The notes under the pieces were generated by a model. It was not told the DNA's origin. It saw only the letters and a list, made by a program, of their open reading frames with translations, and did no database searches. From assembly GCA_036785705.1 (NCBI GenBank), contig JAWUZG010000983.1:1-64000 (forward strand): a stretch of DNA of 64,000 bases, written 5' to 3'. The stretch's first letter is position 1, and the number at the start of each line of letters is the position of its first letter. The DNA is from Acanthornis magna. Taxonomy: Eukaryota; Chordata; Aves; Passeriformes; Acanthizidae. Shown here piece after piece: positions 10,751-22,027 of the stretch. The position numbers and the translations under genes are program-made.

Positions 10751-12489
10751 ATGGAACAAATTTGGTTTATCCATCAGTTGATAGCAGCCAAAGCCAGTGT
10801 TGGAAAACCCATCCCGAACCCTGGGGAGAAGGAATGAGGAGCTCTGATTTCCTTAGCAGAGCCTGCAGGAGATTCCTGAGTGCACCAAGTGGTCCCACAA
10901 GTGCCACACAAAGGGCTCATAAACAAGGGAACCTTTATTGCAGAAAACTTTCCACTGCAGCGACTCCTCCAATGGTCCATAAAAGGGCATAAATTGGCTC
11001 TTTCATTCCAGAAAAATAAAATGCCTTCCCACTTGATAGCATGGAGGGCAGGAGCCAGCTGTGCTTTAAGGTGTTTACAGGATTAGGCACTCGGGGAGGG
11101 AGGGAGGAGGAGGAGGAGCCCAGGCTGCCCTGGATGCTGCCTCACCTGCCTGGCCCCACATGGTCCATTGTTTTTGTTTCAAAAAACCCAAACAAAGCCA
11201 CCTTCGTGCTTAAAAAAACCTCTGGCAAAAGAGCCACGCTGAGAAATGTGCTGGGTTTGTTGCAGCCTGACAGGAGGAGAGACGGTCCTTAATTTTAAGA
11301 GTTCCAAGGCTTTTTATTTTTTTTTTTCCCCCCCTTCTTCTTCTTTTTGGTTTTTCGCATGAGAAAATAACTCGGCATTCCAACGGCACCGCTTGGCAGA
11401 GGGGCCATCCAACGGGAGGGTCAATAAATCAGGGCAGGAATTGGCTCTGTCACTCCATAAACTCTTGGGCACTTGCTCTCGCTGCCCTGGTGGAAGTGGC
11501 TGGCTGCTCTCTCAGGCACGCCGCGGTGACGCAGCCACGGTGCCATCGTGACACGCTCTGATGGAGGGAAAAGCAGGAGCACACTCGGGTGGCACAGGCA
11601 CAATTGGATTTTTCATGGCTTTTGTCGCAGCCTGATGGAAACGGAAGGGTTTGCTTCCCATTTCCAGGATTCCCTCGCTTTTCTTTCGCTTGGGTTTGGA
11701 GCGATTTGGAAAAATCCGAAGGCAATCTGACACCTCGCAGCAGGAGCTGCTGCGAACATGATCTTCCTGCGCTGGTGTGTGGAAAGAATGCACAACAAAG
11801 GAGCTACAAAAGCTTTGTCAATATACATTGCTTGCCCTGGCGGAGAATATTCTGTCTGATTAGCTCCCTGCTCCTGCTGTAAATGATATTCCCCTTGTAC
11901 TCAACGGCTCAAGCCCTCCTGAACCCAACTAAAAGCTTCTCAGGTGTGCCCAGTGAGCAGCATTTGGATGCTGCTGTGCCTGTGCATGGGTGCATCAGGA
12001 ATTTCTGTCATCAGAGCTCTCAGACCTGAGCAGAATTTTGTGCCCTGTGTGTTTTTCCAGCCTCAGAGGCTCTTGCTATATGAAAGCATCATTGTTTCTC
12101 CAAATGTTACGGCAAAAGCATGACTGGAATTGCAGCATTTCTAAATATTTTGCCTAATTAGTCTGTTGGGAAGAATTTGAACTCCAGTTGTCCTGGATGT
12201 GACTGGGAAGGGTTGACTAAAGCCCAGACATGTGTGCTGGCCGGCGGGGTCAGTGCCCCGGGCAGCTGCACATCCCAAGGGATGTGTTCACAGGTCCTTC
12301 CTGCCCAGCCCTCACATCCTGGAGGGCTTTTTGGGCTCTGAACCACAAGTGACTCGAATTCCAAGCCCAGGTCTTCCTCCTCTGGCTTAGGAACCAAACT
12401 GAGGGTATTTCCATAGATAATAACCCAGGAAGGATTATATCCCTAAAATCCAGCTGTTCCCCATGCTGGGTCTGGCAGAGGAACATCCT
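10751..12489. other. Intergenic sequence, no gene seen
   Basis: Contains a T/C-rich run at 11,307-11,345 and otherwise unremarkable DNA. A minus-strand CCATTGG, TTTTATGG and AATAAAGG succession at 10,930-10,990 resembles an LTR promoter and poly(A) arrangement but has no terminal repeats, so it is not called. Confidence 0.45.
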
Positions 12490-12495
12490 CTGAGG
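12490..12495. repeat. Left target-site duplication CTGAGG of solo LTR
   Basis: The hexamer CTGAGG immediately precedes the LTR terminus TGTGGG and is repeated exactly at 12,775-12,780. Confidence 0.8.
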
Positions 12496-12774
12496 TGTGG
12501 GTTTAGATTTCCTGAGATTGGCAGGAGCTGGCAGAGGAAGCAGGCAGATGGACCCAAGATGGTGAAAGGAGAAACTTTATTTACAGAAACTTCTTTATAT
12601 ATCCATTAATAATCTAGCAACTATTGGTCAGCAGGGAATCCACCTCCTAAAACCATTGGTCACAGCTATACAACACCTAGTACCAAACACAGAGATTAAG
12701 AAAGTACAAGAATGCAGCTTATCTCTACTCTCCCTGAGAAAGAACAGAAAGATTTCTAAAACAGTGCAGCTACA
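12496..12774 (-). mobile_element. Complete solo LTR (279 bp) with 6-bp target duplication
   Basis: The element begins TGTGGGTTTAG and ends GCAGCTACA, so it has retroviral TGT...ACA termini, and it is flanked by a perfect CTGAGG duplication. Read on the minus strand it has promoter architecture: CCAAT boxes (plus ATTGG at 12,623 and 12,655), a TATA box ATATATAAAG (plus 12,593-12,602) and an AATAAA poly(A) signal (plus 12,576-12,581). No internal viral genes are present, as expected after recombination between two LTRs. A 6-bp duplication is typical of class II (ERVK, betaretrovirus-like) elements, so that assignment is inferred. The exact TSD and intact promoter boxes point to a fairly young insertion. 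Confidence 0.88.
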
Positions 12775-12780
12775 CTGAGG
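12775..12780. repeat. Right target-site duplication CTGAGG of solo LTR
   Basis: Exact copy of the hexamer at 12,490-12,495, directly after the LTR terminus TACA. Confidence 0.8.
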
Positions 12781-13287
12781 TGTTACTCCTCACCTTATTC
12801 CAACCAAAATTTACTTTCTGTGGTAGAAAAAGCTGCTGCTTTCCCACGGGAGAGAAGGGCTGGGGCAAGGGCTCTGCCTGGCATTCCAAAGGAATTCCTG
12901 GGAGACCACGGAGCGAGGGACACCCAAAGGTTTTAACGCTGCGATGGTCTCCAAGATCCCCTCCAGCCCGAGCCATCTACTGCTCCCCAGAATTGTCCTG
13001 CTCAGCTGAGAGAGGAGCTCCTGCTCTGTGAGACTCAGAGGGCTCTGGGCACCAAAACCTGTTCCAAAGTGTCACCTCAGGGTGACTCTTGGTGCCTGTC
13101 ACTCGACACCTGGACCGTGGTCACCTGGAGGGGAATCTCTCAGCTAGGGCAGCTGATCCAGGCCCTGGTCCTTTCCAGAGCAGGCAAGGCCCAGAACTCG
13201 TCCCACAATTTCCTTTCCATGGCTTAAACTCCTGTGCAAGCCAAAATTCCCAGTGCTGAGGTGTGTGGCTGTGCAGGCCTGCAGTGA
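12781..13287. other. Intergenic sequence, no gene seen
   Basis: Non-repetitive-looking spacer between the solo LTR and the next CR1 copy; no exon, RNA gene or tandem repeat was recognised. Confidence 0.4.
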
Positions 13288-13580
13288 GCATGGGATTGTG
13301 GAATATGGAATGGTTTGGGTTGGGATCGACCCTAAAGCCCACCCAGTGCCACCCCTGCCATGGCAGGGACACCTCCCACTGTCCCAGGCTGCTCCAAGCC
13401 CCAATGTCCAGCCTGGCCTTGGACACTGCCAGGGATCCAGGGGCAGCCACAGCTGCTCTGGCCACCCTGGGCCAGGGCCTGCCCACCCTCCCAGGGAACA
13501 ATTCCTCATTCCCAACATCCCATCCAGCCCTGCCCTCTGCCACTGCCAACCATTCCCTGGCTCCTGTCCCTCTCTGCCCA
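13288..13580 (-). repeat. CR1 LINE 3' end
   Basis: Inverted copy opening GGAATATGGAATGGTTTGGG and running to CCATTCCCTGGCTCCTGTCC. It has TGCTCCAAGCCCCAATG where most copies have TGCTCCAACCCCAATG, a one-base insertion shared with the copies at 16.1 and 62.5 kb and useful as a subfamily marker. Confidence 0.9.
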
Positions 13581-13589
13581 AACCCCTGG

Positions 13590-14440
13590 GCTGAGCTGCT
13601 GTCCCTGGTGAATGAATTAACAATCTCCTAATGAATTCTGCTCCCATTCAGTTCCCTCCTCTCTCCCACTGCTGCTCTCCCCTCCTCTTGCTCCCAGCCA
13701 GCCTGACCCCCTTTCCCCTCCCCGTGCTCCAGCCAGCCCTTTCTCCCACTGAGGGACAGAAATTCCCATCCTCCCACCTCCTGATTCCCGTTCTCCCCTC
13801 GTCCCTCCCCACGAGGGTCCCTCTCTCTGGGGCAGGACCTGCTGTGGCTGTGTCCCCATGGAAAGCTGGAGCAGGGCAGTGTTATCTCACTGAGGGCAGG
13901 GGACAAGGTCACCTGAAATCTCAGCTCAGTGTGCAGAGGCAGCTGGAGGACCTCCTTGGGCCCAGGGGAAGTTATCGAGCTCCAGGGTTATTCTCTGCTC
14001 CCATTTTCACGCCAGGACAGGGATGGACTGGCAGGGCAGTGGAGATTCTTCCAAGTCACCTTTTTATGAGTCTTGGAAGCACATGGGGTGAGGTCGTGGA
14101 CTCCTGGCATCGAGGAGGCACTTTAGAGAGCAAACAGTGACTTCCCAGGGATGCTCTGGAATTCCCTTGTTCACGGAATCCCAGGATGGGGGAGGCTGGG
14201 AGAGACCACAGTGGGGTCACCTGGTGCCACCTCAGGGTCACCCCAGAGCACAGGAGTGTGTCCATGTGGCTCTGGGATATCCCCAGGGAGGAGACTCCAG
14301 CCCTCTCTGGGCTCTGCTCCACCTCGGTCCCTGCCCAGGGAAGAAGTTCAGCCTCCTGAGCAGGGGGAGCTCCCTGGGCTCAGTCCCTGCCGTTCCTCTG
14401 TGCCATTGCTGGGCCCTGCTCTGACCCTCCCTGCACCCAG
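13590..14440. other. Intergenic sequence, possible degraded CR1
   Basis: C-rich stretch 13,640-13,830 without a recognised element. At 14,165-14,300 GAATCCCAGGATGGGGGAGG and following bases loosely resemble an inverted CR1 end, but the match is too weak to place boundaries. Confidence 0.35.
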
Positions 14441-14710
14441 GGACACCCAGGGACATCTATGGACACCCAGGGACACCCAGGGACACCCAGGGACACCCAG
14501 GGACATCCAGGGACACCCAGGGACACACAGGGACACCTATGGACACCCAGGGACACTTATGGACACCCAGGAACACCCAGGAACACCCAGGAACACCCAG
14601 GGACACCCAGGGACACCTATGGACACCCAGGGACACCTATGGACACCCAGGAACACCCAGGGATACACAGGGACACCCAGGGACACCCAGGGACACCCAG
14701 TGACACCCAG
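14441..14710 (+). repeat. 10-bp minisatellite, 27 units of GGACACCCAG
   Basis: Twenty-seven uninterrupted decamers with no indels. The dominant unit GGACACCCAG alternates with variants GGACACCTAT, GGACATCTAT, GGACACTTAT, GAACACCCAG and GGATACACAG; the ...TAT variants recur every second to fourth unit, showing higher-order duplication. The open frames across it (peptides such as DTQGHPGTPR) are a by-product: a 10-bp period gives a 10-residue period in all three frames. Confidence 0.97.
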
Positions 14711-15820
14711 GGCTGAGGGCCCTCTCAGCTGGGGCTCCTCTGGAGGCTGAGCAGCCCCAGCTCCCTCAGCCTCTCCTGGGCACTCCAAGAGCCAAACTCC
14801 TGTAATCCACGCTGGGGGTGTTGAGAATCCTGTACACTGTGACGATGGATTGGTCACACACCAATAAATAAATACCTCGGGAATGAGCGTGCGGAAAATC
14901 CAGAAAAATGAGCGCAAGGCATCAAAATTAGCGAGGAGCTAAAACTGGGGAAAAATCCTCCTTAAGGGGGAAAAACAGCCAAGAAATCCTGCATTAGTGC
15001 AGCTTGTTAAATCAGCAACCTGTTGTGTCTGATCTTGTAAGGCTGGGAGCAGCTTTCCCACTTCCCTGGGCTCCCTTGGGCTTGTTAACACAAGCCCTGC
15101 CTTTCCTTTTCCAAGGAATTTTAATGTGCGAATTTCTGCTCTATTTTACTGGGCGAAATCTCTGAAAAGAGAGTTCTGCAGGTGAAGCATCTTTAGCCCC
15201 AGCCATGAGGTAATTTCATCCATAAAACATCCCTGGTTTTTATGCTTGGAGCAGGAAATAATCAGGAGATCTCCGAGGGCTCCGGGAGGCGCCGCTTAAC
15301 AAATGCAGGAGAATTTCTGCCTTGGAGAACCTCTTCTCGCTGAGTCAATAAAGCACTGACCTGCCTCATTTCTGCACATAGCTCATGTTTGTGCTCAATT
15401 ATTCTCTGCTTATGTTCTCGTGTGCCCCGAGGCTCCTGCCCAGGAGCTGCAATGTGCTCTTTTATTTCAGGAAGTTGTCCCGAGAGGGCTGCAGCAAATG
15501 GCCCATGGCAGCCTCTCCTGCTGATCTTTCACACGCTCCACAACCTTGGGGTAAAGGGAGGACAAATCCCTTCCTCGTGGAATTGGTAAGTTCCTCCTTT
15601 CCCTTCCCCAAATTTTATTAATGAAACCCAGAATTTGGCCATTCTGCACAGATTTTTTACAACTGCTTGTGACCTTGCTGTGGTCTGTGTGTCTCATTCT
15701 TCAAGGCAGGACTCACCACTTTCTGCTCCTCATGTTCCTCGGGATTCCCAAGCTTTGGATTGTGTCTCCATGAGCGAGCTGGGGCTCAGGAGGCCTCATT
15801 GCTGAGAGGTCATGCTCAGA
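14711..15820. other. Intergenic sequence, no gene seen
   Basis: Single-copy-looking DNA. Nothing coding or repetitive could be supported. Confidence 0.4.
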
Positions 15821-15988
15821 GGATGGGATGGGATGGGATGGGATGGGATGGGATGGGATCCATGGGATGGGATGGGATGGGATGGGATGGGATGGGATGG
15901 GATGGGATGGGATAGGATCGATGGGATCCATGGGATGGGATGGGATGGGATGGGATGGGATGGGATGGGATGGGATGGGATGGGATGG
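15821..15988 (+). repeat. (GGGAT)n pentanucleotide array
   Basis: About 30 units of GGGAT with two interruptions that share GGGATCCATGGGAT (about 15,856 and 15,925), one of them also containing AGGATCGATGGGATCC. The repeated interruption implies segmental duplication within the array. Confidence 0.96.
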
Positions 15989-16097
15989 ATGGAGGATGGA
16001 AAATGGACAACGTGATGGGAACAATTCACCCAGCGATTCCCAGACAGCTCAAACTCCATCACAAATCCTGGAGTGCCAGGACAGGTGGAATGGTTTG

Positions 16098-16355
16098 AAA
16101 CTGCCAGAGGGCAGGGCTGGATGGGATCTTGGGAATGAGGAATTGTTCCCTGGGAGGGTGGGCAGGCCCTGGCCCAGGGTGGCCAGAGCAGCTGTGGCTG
16201 CCCCTGGATCCCTGGCAGTGTCCAAGGCCAGGCTGGACATTGGGGCTTGGAGCAGCCTGGGACAGTGGGAGGTGTCCCTGCCATGGCAGGGGTGGCACTG
16301 GGTGGGCTTTAATGTGCCCCCAACCCAAACCATTCTGCGATTCTCTGAGATATTT
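16098..16355 (+). repeat. CR1 LINE 3' end
   Basis: CTGCCAGAGGGCAGGGCTGG through GGGTGGGCTTTAATGTGCC to CCCAAACCATTCTGCGATTC. It carries the TTGGGGCTTGGAGCAGCC insertion marker in common with the 13.3 and 62.5 kb copies. Confidence 0.9.
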
Positions 16356-16522
16356 GGGATTTTAACCTTGGACCAGAGGAGCCCTCAGAGTGTCACCTGC
16401 CCAGCAGAAGTCCAGGCTGGACTGACCCTGCCTGAAGGGCTGCAGAGCAGGTGCTGCTCCTCAAACTTCTCCCTTTTCTTCCAGGAAATCACCACAAATA
16501 TTGTCACCCCTCACCAGGGAGG

Positions 16523-16600
16523 TGGCCCTTGGGGACGAGGCTCAGGGCTGATGGTGGTGCACTGGATGACCCTGAAGATCTTACCGTGGTGGTTCTGAGA
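16523..16600 (+). repeat. CR1 3'-terminal remnant, divergent
   Basis: GGTGGCCCTTGGGGACGAGG and GCACTGGATGACCCTGAAG correspond to the last part of the 8.1 kb subfamily, with more differences, so probably an older insertion. Confidence 0.6.
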
Positions 16601-16604
16601 TGGG

Positions 16605-17172
16605 GTCAGATCTCTTGGCTGATCATGGTTTTAGTCTCTTGGGCTGTTTCTGTCTGATAGGCAAAGTGACTGAAAGTGTCAAACCTCAGCAAATTTAAAT
16701 GAGCACAAAGTGCATTTTCTGACCTGGCACCAGCCTGGCTGGGAGTTCCAAGGGGCTCCTCCAACTCCTTGGATGTGTCCCTGAGTTGTGGAGCACCTGC
16801 CCACAGAAGGGAATAGGAAACACAAAGGGACAGCGAGGGGAAGCATTGATTCATCTTCATTTGCAAAACTGAGGCTTTAACGAGTCTTTGATAGCAGTGA
16901 TTCCTGGGACTGAGTCCATCTGGGATGACGAACTCATAAATAACATTTGGGGTCTAAATTAAGAGCTGGATTGTGGCGTTGGCTGCCCCCTGAGCAAGAG
17001 GGCAGAGCAGCACAGATGGTGGAGATGCTGAGTGAGAAGTGGTGACCCTTCCTGCAGCCCCAGGGCCCAGCCAGAGCCTCTGCTCCTCCCCGCGGGATCC
17101 TGCTGGGAGCAGACTGTGCTCTTGGCACCTCAGACAGAGCCACTGGGGCTTTTGTGGTGTGGGATGTGCGTC
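16605..17172. other. Intergenic sequence, no gene seen
   Basis: Spacer between two CR1-derived segments; no exon, RNA gene or tandem repeat recognised. Confidence 0.4.
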
Positions 17173-17592
17173 CTGAGCAGGGCAGGGATTGTCCCTCTGT
17201 GCTGGGCACTGAGAGCCCCTCCAGGGCTGGCTCCAGTTGTGCTCCTGCAGGAGAGCCCTGGAGGGGCTGGAGGTGTCCAGGGAAGGGAAGGGAGCTGGGC
17301 AGGGGCTGAGCCCCAGGAGCGGCTGAGGGAGCTGGGAAAGGGCTCAGCCTGGAGAAAAGGAGGCTCAGGGGAACCTTGTGGCTCTGCACAGCTCCTGCCA
17401 GGAGGGGACAGCCGGGGGGGTCGGGCTGTGCTGGCAGGGAACAGGGACAGGAGGAGAGGGAACGGCCTCAGGCTGGGCCAGGGGAGGCTGGGCTTGGACA
17501 GCAGGAGCAATTTCTCCATGGAAAGGGTGCTCAGGCCTTGGCAGGGCTGCCCAGGGAGCTTTGCAGTGCCCATCCCTGCAGGGACAGCGCAG
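17173..17592 (+). repeat. CR1 LINE segment lacking its 3' end
   Basis: Starts at GAGCAGGGCAGGGATTGTCC exactly like the copy at 60.6 kb and matches it to CAGTGCCCATCCCTGCAG, then diverges abruptly. The last 130 or so CR1 bases, needed for target-primed insertion, are absent, so a deletion removed the terminus after insertion. Confidence 0.88.
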
Positions 17593-18217
17593 CTGGGTGT
17601 CCTCGCAGGGCAGGTCTTGCCCAAATTGGGATGAGCACAAGGGAAGGGCTCTGTGACCTTCCAGCCCAGAGCTCCTGTGCCACGTGGATCGTGGGAGGCT
17701 TCAGCGAGGCTCTGCTGTTCAGGCTGTGGGTATCCTTAGGAACGCTGGGGACAGAAGCCAGAGGGGCAGGCAGGCACCAAAATCCACATTAATGCTTCCC
17801 CAGCAGCAGGATGAAAATCCGGGAAGCGATTGCTTTGAAGAAGTTGTGTGTGGCAGCAGAGGGATTTGGGGCCACAGTGCCAAAGCCAGGGCAGGGAGTG
17901 GCAGAGTCTGTGCACAGGGCAGCCCTGGGCGCGCTTGAGCTCGGCTTAAAATCAAACAACAAATTCTCTCACTTCTTGTGGGATCAGGAGGAGCTCAGCA
18001 CGGCCTCAGTGTGGCCCGAGAGGATTCCTCCCACCCCTCCCGGCCGTCCCTGCCCCCCTGGCAGCTCTCTGGTTTGGGAACACAGGGACAGCCGGGCAGG
18101 GTTTGCTGTGTCCCCTCCGTGGGGCTCCAGCTGCACCCCAGGACAGCTCAGGGGGCTCAGATTCCCCGTGCTGGGGAAGAGAAGGGCGGATTTATGGACT
18201 GAAGCCTTGATCCAGGC

Positions 18218-18430
18218 TTAGAATCCTGGAATCTCCTGAGCTGGAAGGACCCACAGGATCATTGATCCCAGCCCAGCCCTGCACAGACACTCCAACAATC
18301 CCACCCTGGGCAGCCCTGGCAGCGCTGTCCAAACCAAACCAAACCAAACCCTCCCCAATCCTCGTGTCCCTCCTCTGGGCACTCTCCAAGAGCGTCAGGC
18401 CTCTCTTACTTTGTGGTGCCCAAAACTCCA
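18218..18430 (-). repeat. CR1 LINE 3' end, older subfamily
   Basis: Inverted: AGAATCCTGGAATCTCCTGAG, GGATCATTGATCCCAGCCC, ATCCCACCCTGGGCAGCCC. It contains a short AAACC pentamer run (18,331-18,352) and then CTCTGGGCACTCTCCAAGAG, typical of longer CR1 3' regions. Confidence 0.75.
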
Positions 18431-19761
18431 GATGGTTTTGGGCACCGAACCCAGCTGGAATCTCTCTGGGGGTGTCACAGCCCGAGTGTTCCAAGCCTGG
18501 AGATGGCAAATCCAGAGTGGAAAATCTGTGTGATGCTCACTCAGCAAAGCCCCAGCCTCCCTCCCCTCTCCCAGTGCCCCCATTCTTTTCCAGACGAGCT
18601 GGTGGAGAGGAGAAAAAATAAATATTTTGGGCTAAGGCTGCTGAGTCATTAACCATGTGATGGAAACAATTCCTGCAGTTCTCACCCGCCAGCTCCACCT
18701 CCAGCCTCGCAGGAGCTGGGGGCTGCTCGCTGCTGTCCCTCCTCCTCCTCCTCGCAGCCTTTGGTGCTCCCAGTGCTCTGTCCACAGGCAGGAATGGGAT
18801 CTGCTCCCTGACTCAGGCACTCTGATAACGCTCCCTGCGCAGATCTTGCACATCCAGCACACTTGGGAGAGTCTGAAAGGAGGATTTTGGGCAGGGGAGA
18901 GAGATTAGGTCTCAAAGGCTTCTCTTTTATACTTTTAAATCTATAAAAATATATACTATAAAATATGTATTTCAATGAGGAGATGAAAACTAACTTTTAA
19001 AGGGCCTCCACAATTGCAAATCTGAATTTTCCATCTCTCCCTGCCCTTGCACCATCCTGGATAGAGGTGTGGACATCCTGCAGGGGTGCTTTGCATAGAG
19101 AAAAGCTGTTTGTGCGCCTCAGGAGGTGCAGGAAGAGCTTTTGTGCATGCAAACCACCAGCTCCATTTGGCAAATGTGTCATTAAGTGGTGGTTTGTCAC
19201 AGCTCTTGTGCCTTCCTCCCTTCCCCGTGCCTGTGTACACAGCACTGAGATGCTCTGTGAGCTGCTGGGTGGAACAGGATTTTCGGATTCCTCAGTAATT
19301 TATATTTACTTCCATCTAACAATGAAAACTGCTTACGGTGCACAACTTCCAGCCTACTATGGATTAAAATGCATTTTGGAAATGTCCCCAGATTCTTGGC
19401 ACATTTATTACGACAACTCCAAAGTACAGAGCATTTGGGATCTTTAATCTTCCCATGCCTGTAATAAGAAAAGTTGTATAATCCATCACTGAAGGACAAA
19501 TCCTTATGAAAATACTGCAAGTGTATCCTGCGAGCAGGATTTCTCCCTTTGAAATCGCTCATCCATATTCAGCGAGGAAAAGCCTCTCATTTTCTCCCAT
19601 TATCACAGTTGCTTGTTTGTTGAGGAGCACTCAAGGAACTCGGCAGCCTCTTCCAGGTCCATTTTCCCTTCCCACAGCTCTTCTTCCTCCTGGCAGCTGC
19701 TCCAGGGTGGGCAGAGGTGGCACAGAGTGGTGCCCACCGGGACGAGGAGCTGGTGCTTCCC
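18431..19761. other. Intergenic sequence, no gene seen
   Basis: Contains an AT-rich segment with TATA-like ATAAAAATATATACTATA at about 18,942-18,960. No coding exon could be supported. Confidence 0.4.
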
Positions 19762-19918
19762 TGAGCAGCTGTGGCTGCCCCTGGATCCCTGGCAGTGTCC
19801 AAGGCCAGGCTGGACATTGGGGTTGGAGCAGCCTGGGACAGTGGGAGGTGTCCCTGCCATGGCAGGGGTGGCACTGGGTGGGCTTTGAGGTCCCAAACCA
19901 TTCCAGGATTCCATGGCC
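19762..19918 (+). repeat. CR1 LINE 3' end, short
   Basis: GAGCAGCTGTGGCTGCCCC to CCAAACCATTCCAGGATTCC, a 157-base terminus with the same body as the longer copies. Confidence 0.88.
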
Positions 19919-20103
19919 TGGGAGAGGAGGAGAGCTGAAGCGCAGGGATGGACAAGCAGATGGAGAAGCAGAGTTAAAGGATGGAGCTTCCTCCTCTTCC
20001 CTGACTGCTGAACTCATCGGAAGGAGAAACCTTTCTCTGGCAGAGGCCTTGGGGGTCATTCCCATGCCAAACTTCTAAAGTGCTAAAGTTTGATGGCACT
20101 TTC

Positions 20104-20590
20104 ATAGAATCCCAGAATGGTTTGGGTTGGGAGGGACATTAAATCCCACCCAGTGCCACCCCTGCCATGGCAGGGACACCTCCCACTGTCCCAGGCTGCT
20201 CCAACCCCAATGTCCAGCCTGGCCTTGGACACTGCCAGGGATCCAGGGGCAGCCACAGCTGCTCTGGCCACCCTGGGCCAGGGCCTGCCCACCCTCCCAG
20301 GGAACAATTCCTCATTCCCAAGATCCCATCCAGCCCTGCCCTCTGCCACTGGCAACCATTCCCTGCCTCCTGTCCCTGCAGCCCTTGTCCCCAGTCCCTC
20401 TGCAGCTCTCCTGGAGCCCTTCAGGCCCTGCCAGGGGCTCTGAGCTCTCCCTGTGTCCTTCTCCTCTCCAGGGAACACCCCCAGCTCTCCCAGCCTGGCT
20501 CCAGAGGGGCTCCAGCCCTGCAGCAGCTCCGTGGCTCCTCTGGACTCTCTCCAGCAGCTCCATGATTTTCTCGTGCTGGACCCTGGAGGC
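20104..20590 (-). repeat. CR1 LINE 3' end, GGGACTGGGG-type, long copy
   Basis: Inverted terminus ATAGAATCCCAGAATGG; includes CTTGTCCCCAGTCCCTCTGC, the diagnostic difference from the GACAATTTGC subfamily, and continues to GGACTCTCTCCAGCAGCTCC. With 62.5 kb it is one of the two longest members of this subfamily here. Confidence 0.9.
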
Positions 20591-20599
20591 TCTGCAGGT

Positions 20600-22025
20600 T
20601 GGCTCTCCCAGGGCAGAATCTCCTCCCTGACCCAGCCCAGGATTCCTTTGCCCTCCAGGGTTGTGAGATTTTTATTGCCTCTTTTCCCAGCTCCTCTCCA
20701 AGAACTTGGCCCCTGCAGATCCAATGTATAGATGGAGGAAAATTCCCCTGAACAAAAGGTTTTTCGCTTTCTCCTCGTTCCCAAACACCACTCTCAGAGC
20801 AGCTGGTGCCAAGTTACATAATTACAGATATTGGTCCTCCTTCTCCTATTGCTGGGTCCTGCACAAAAGGGATTTGTGGTGTGTAAGGGCAGCTGGAGAG
20901 CAAGGAACTCATGGATCGTTCTCCATGGGGGAGGACAGCTGAGCTGGGCTGGGGACAAAGAGAAAAAAAGGATTTTCTGGAAAGATGAGTTGTTCCAGGA
21001 TCATCTACAGAGGGATATTTGGATTGGACGTAACATAAAAATGTCCAGCTTGGATTCCTCCAGGCTTAAGCCTTTGTGTGTTGCCCCCGGATTTGAGAAA
21101 CCAAAGGGAATCTGTTGAGTCTGGAACAGTTTCCCCTGGGTGAGGTGACATTATGGAAAAAACTGGGATTGAACCTCTCAGGACTTCAAAACTTGGAGTG
21201 CCCTTTGCTGTGTGACATTTGTGTTTATAATTTTATCTCGAGATAGAGCCAGAGCTGTTTCTATCCCTGCCAAAGGAAACGATAGATATAAATCATCTAC
21301 CAAAAAGTGAGGCCTGGGGCCGTTGTTTATGTGATATGGAACAATTTCATTATTGTTAATTATTTATTTTGGTAGGACTACAAAGTGGTAAAAGCCTTTT
21401 TAATTTTTTTTTTTTTTTTTTTTTTAGAAAGAAAGGACAGAAAGCGAATTTAAAGCTTTCCAGTTTCTTTGGCATTTTCACACTGATAATGGGCTCAGTC
21501 AGTGTTCAGATTTCATGTGAAGAGCCCAGGAATGGAAGTTTCAAAAGGCAAATTTTGCCTTACCGCTCCGCATTTTATTTGCATTTGTCGCTTCCTGAGT
21601 ATTTCTAAGGGCAATACTCATTCTAAAGGCAATTTTCCTGCTATTTGCCGTGTGACTGTCCTCACCATGGCCAGCCAGGGCAGAGGTGCTGGGCTTTACA
21701 GGAGATGGAATTGTGCTTTGTTTTCTGTGGTGCTGTGGCACTGTGCGCTCATCCCCAGCCCGCACTGCCCTGCCGTGTCCTGCCCACGCCTTGCAGCAGG
21801 TGGAACACAGCAAAAGCCACCAAACCCCAAAATTCCAGCGGCGCTGGGGCTGCAGTCCCACAGGTGACACTGATGGTGACACTGATGGTGACACTGATGG
21901 TGCCACCAAAGACGTGGTGGCTCCTGCTCTGTGCTGCTCCTCCTTCACGCCCTGCTCATTCTGCTCATTGCTGCTTGCATCGATTGGTCCTGAAAATCAG
22001 ATAAGGCCCAGAGCTCCTCCATGAG
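20600..22025. other. Intergenic sequence, T22 run and 12-bp repeat
   Basis: No gene recognised. A 22-base T run lies at 21,404-21,425. The 12-mer GGTGACACTGAT is present three times plus a partial unit at 21,863-21,905. Confidence 0.45.
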
Positions 22026-22027
22026 CA

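Noticed and set aside
10906..11030. Possible third LTR on the minus strand (CCATTGG, TTTTATGG, AATAAAGG)
   Set aside because: No TG...CA termini or target duplication could be placed; motif order alone is too weak.
14151..14750. 199-codon frame with DTQGHPGTPR repeats resembling collagen-like or silk repeats
   Set aside because: Produced by a 10-bp minisatellite; all three frames are open for the same reason.
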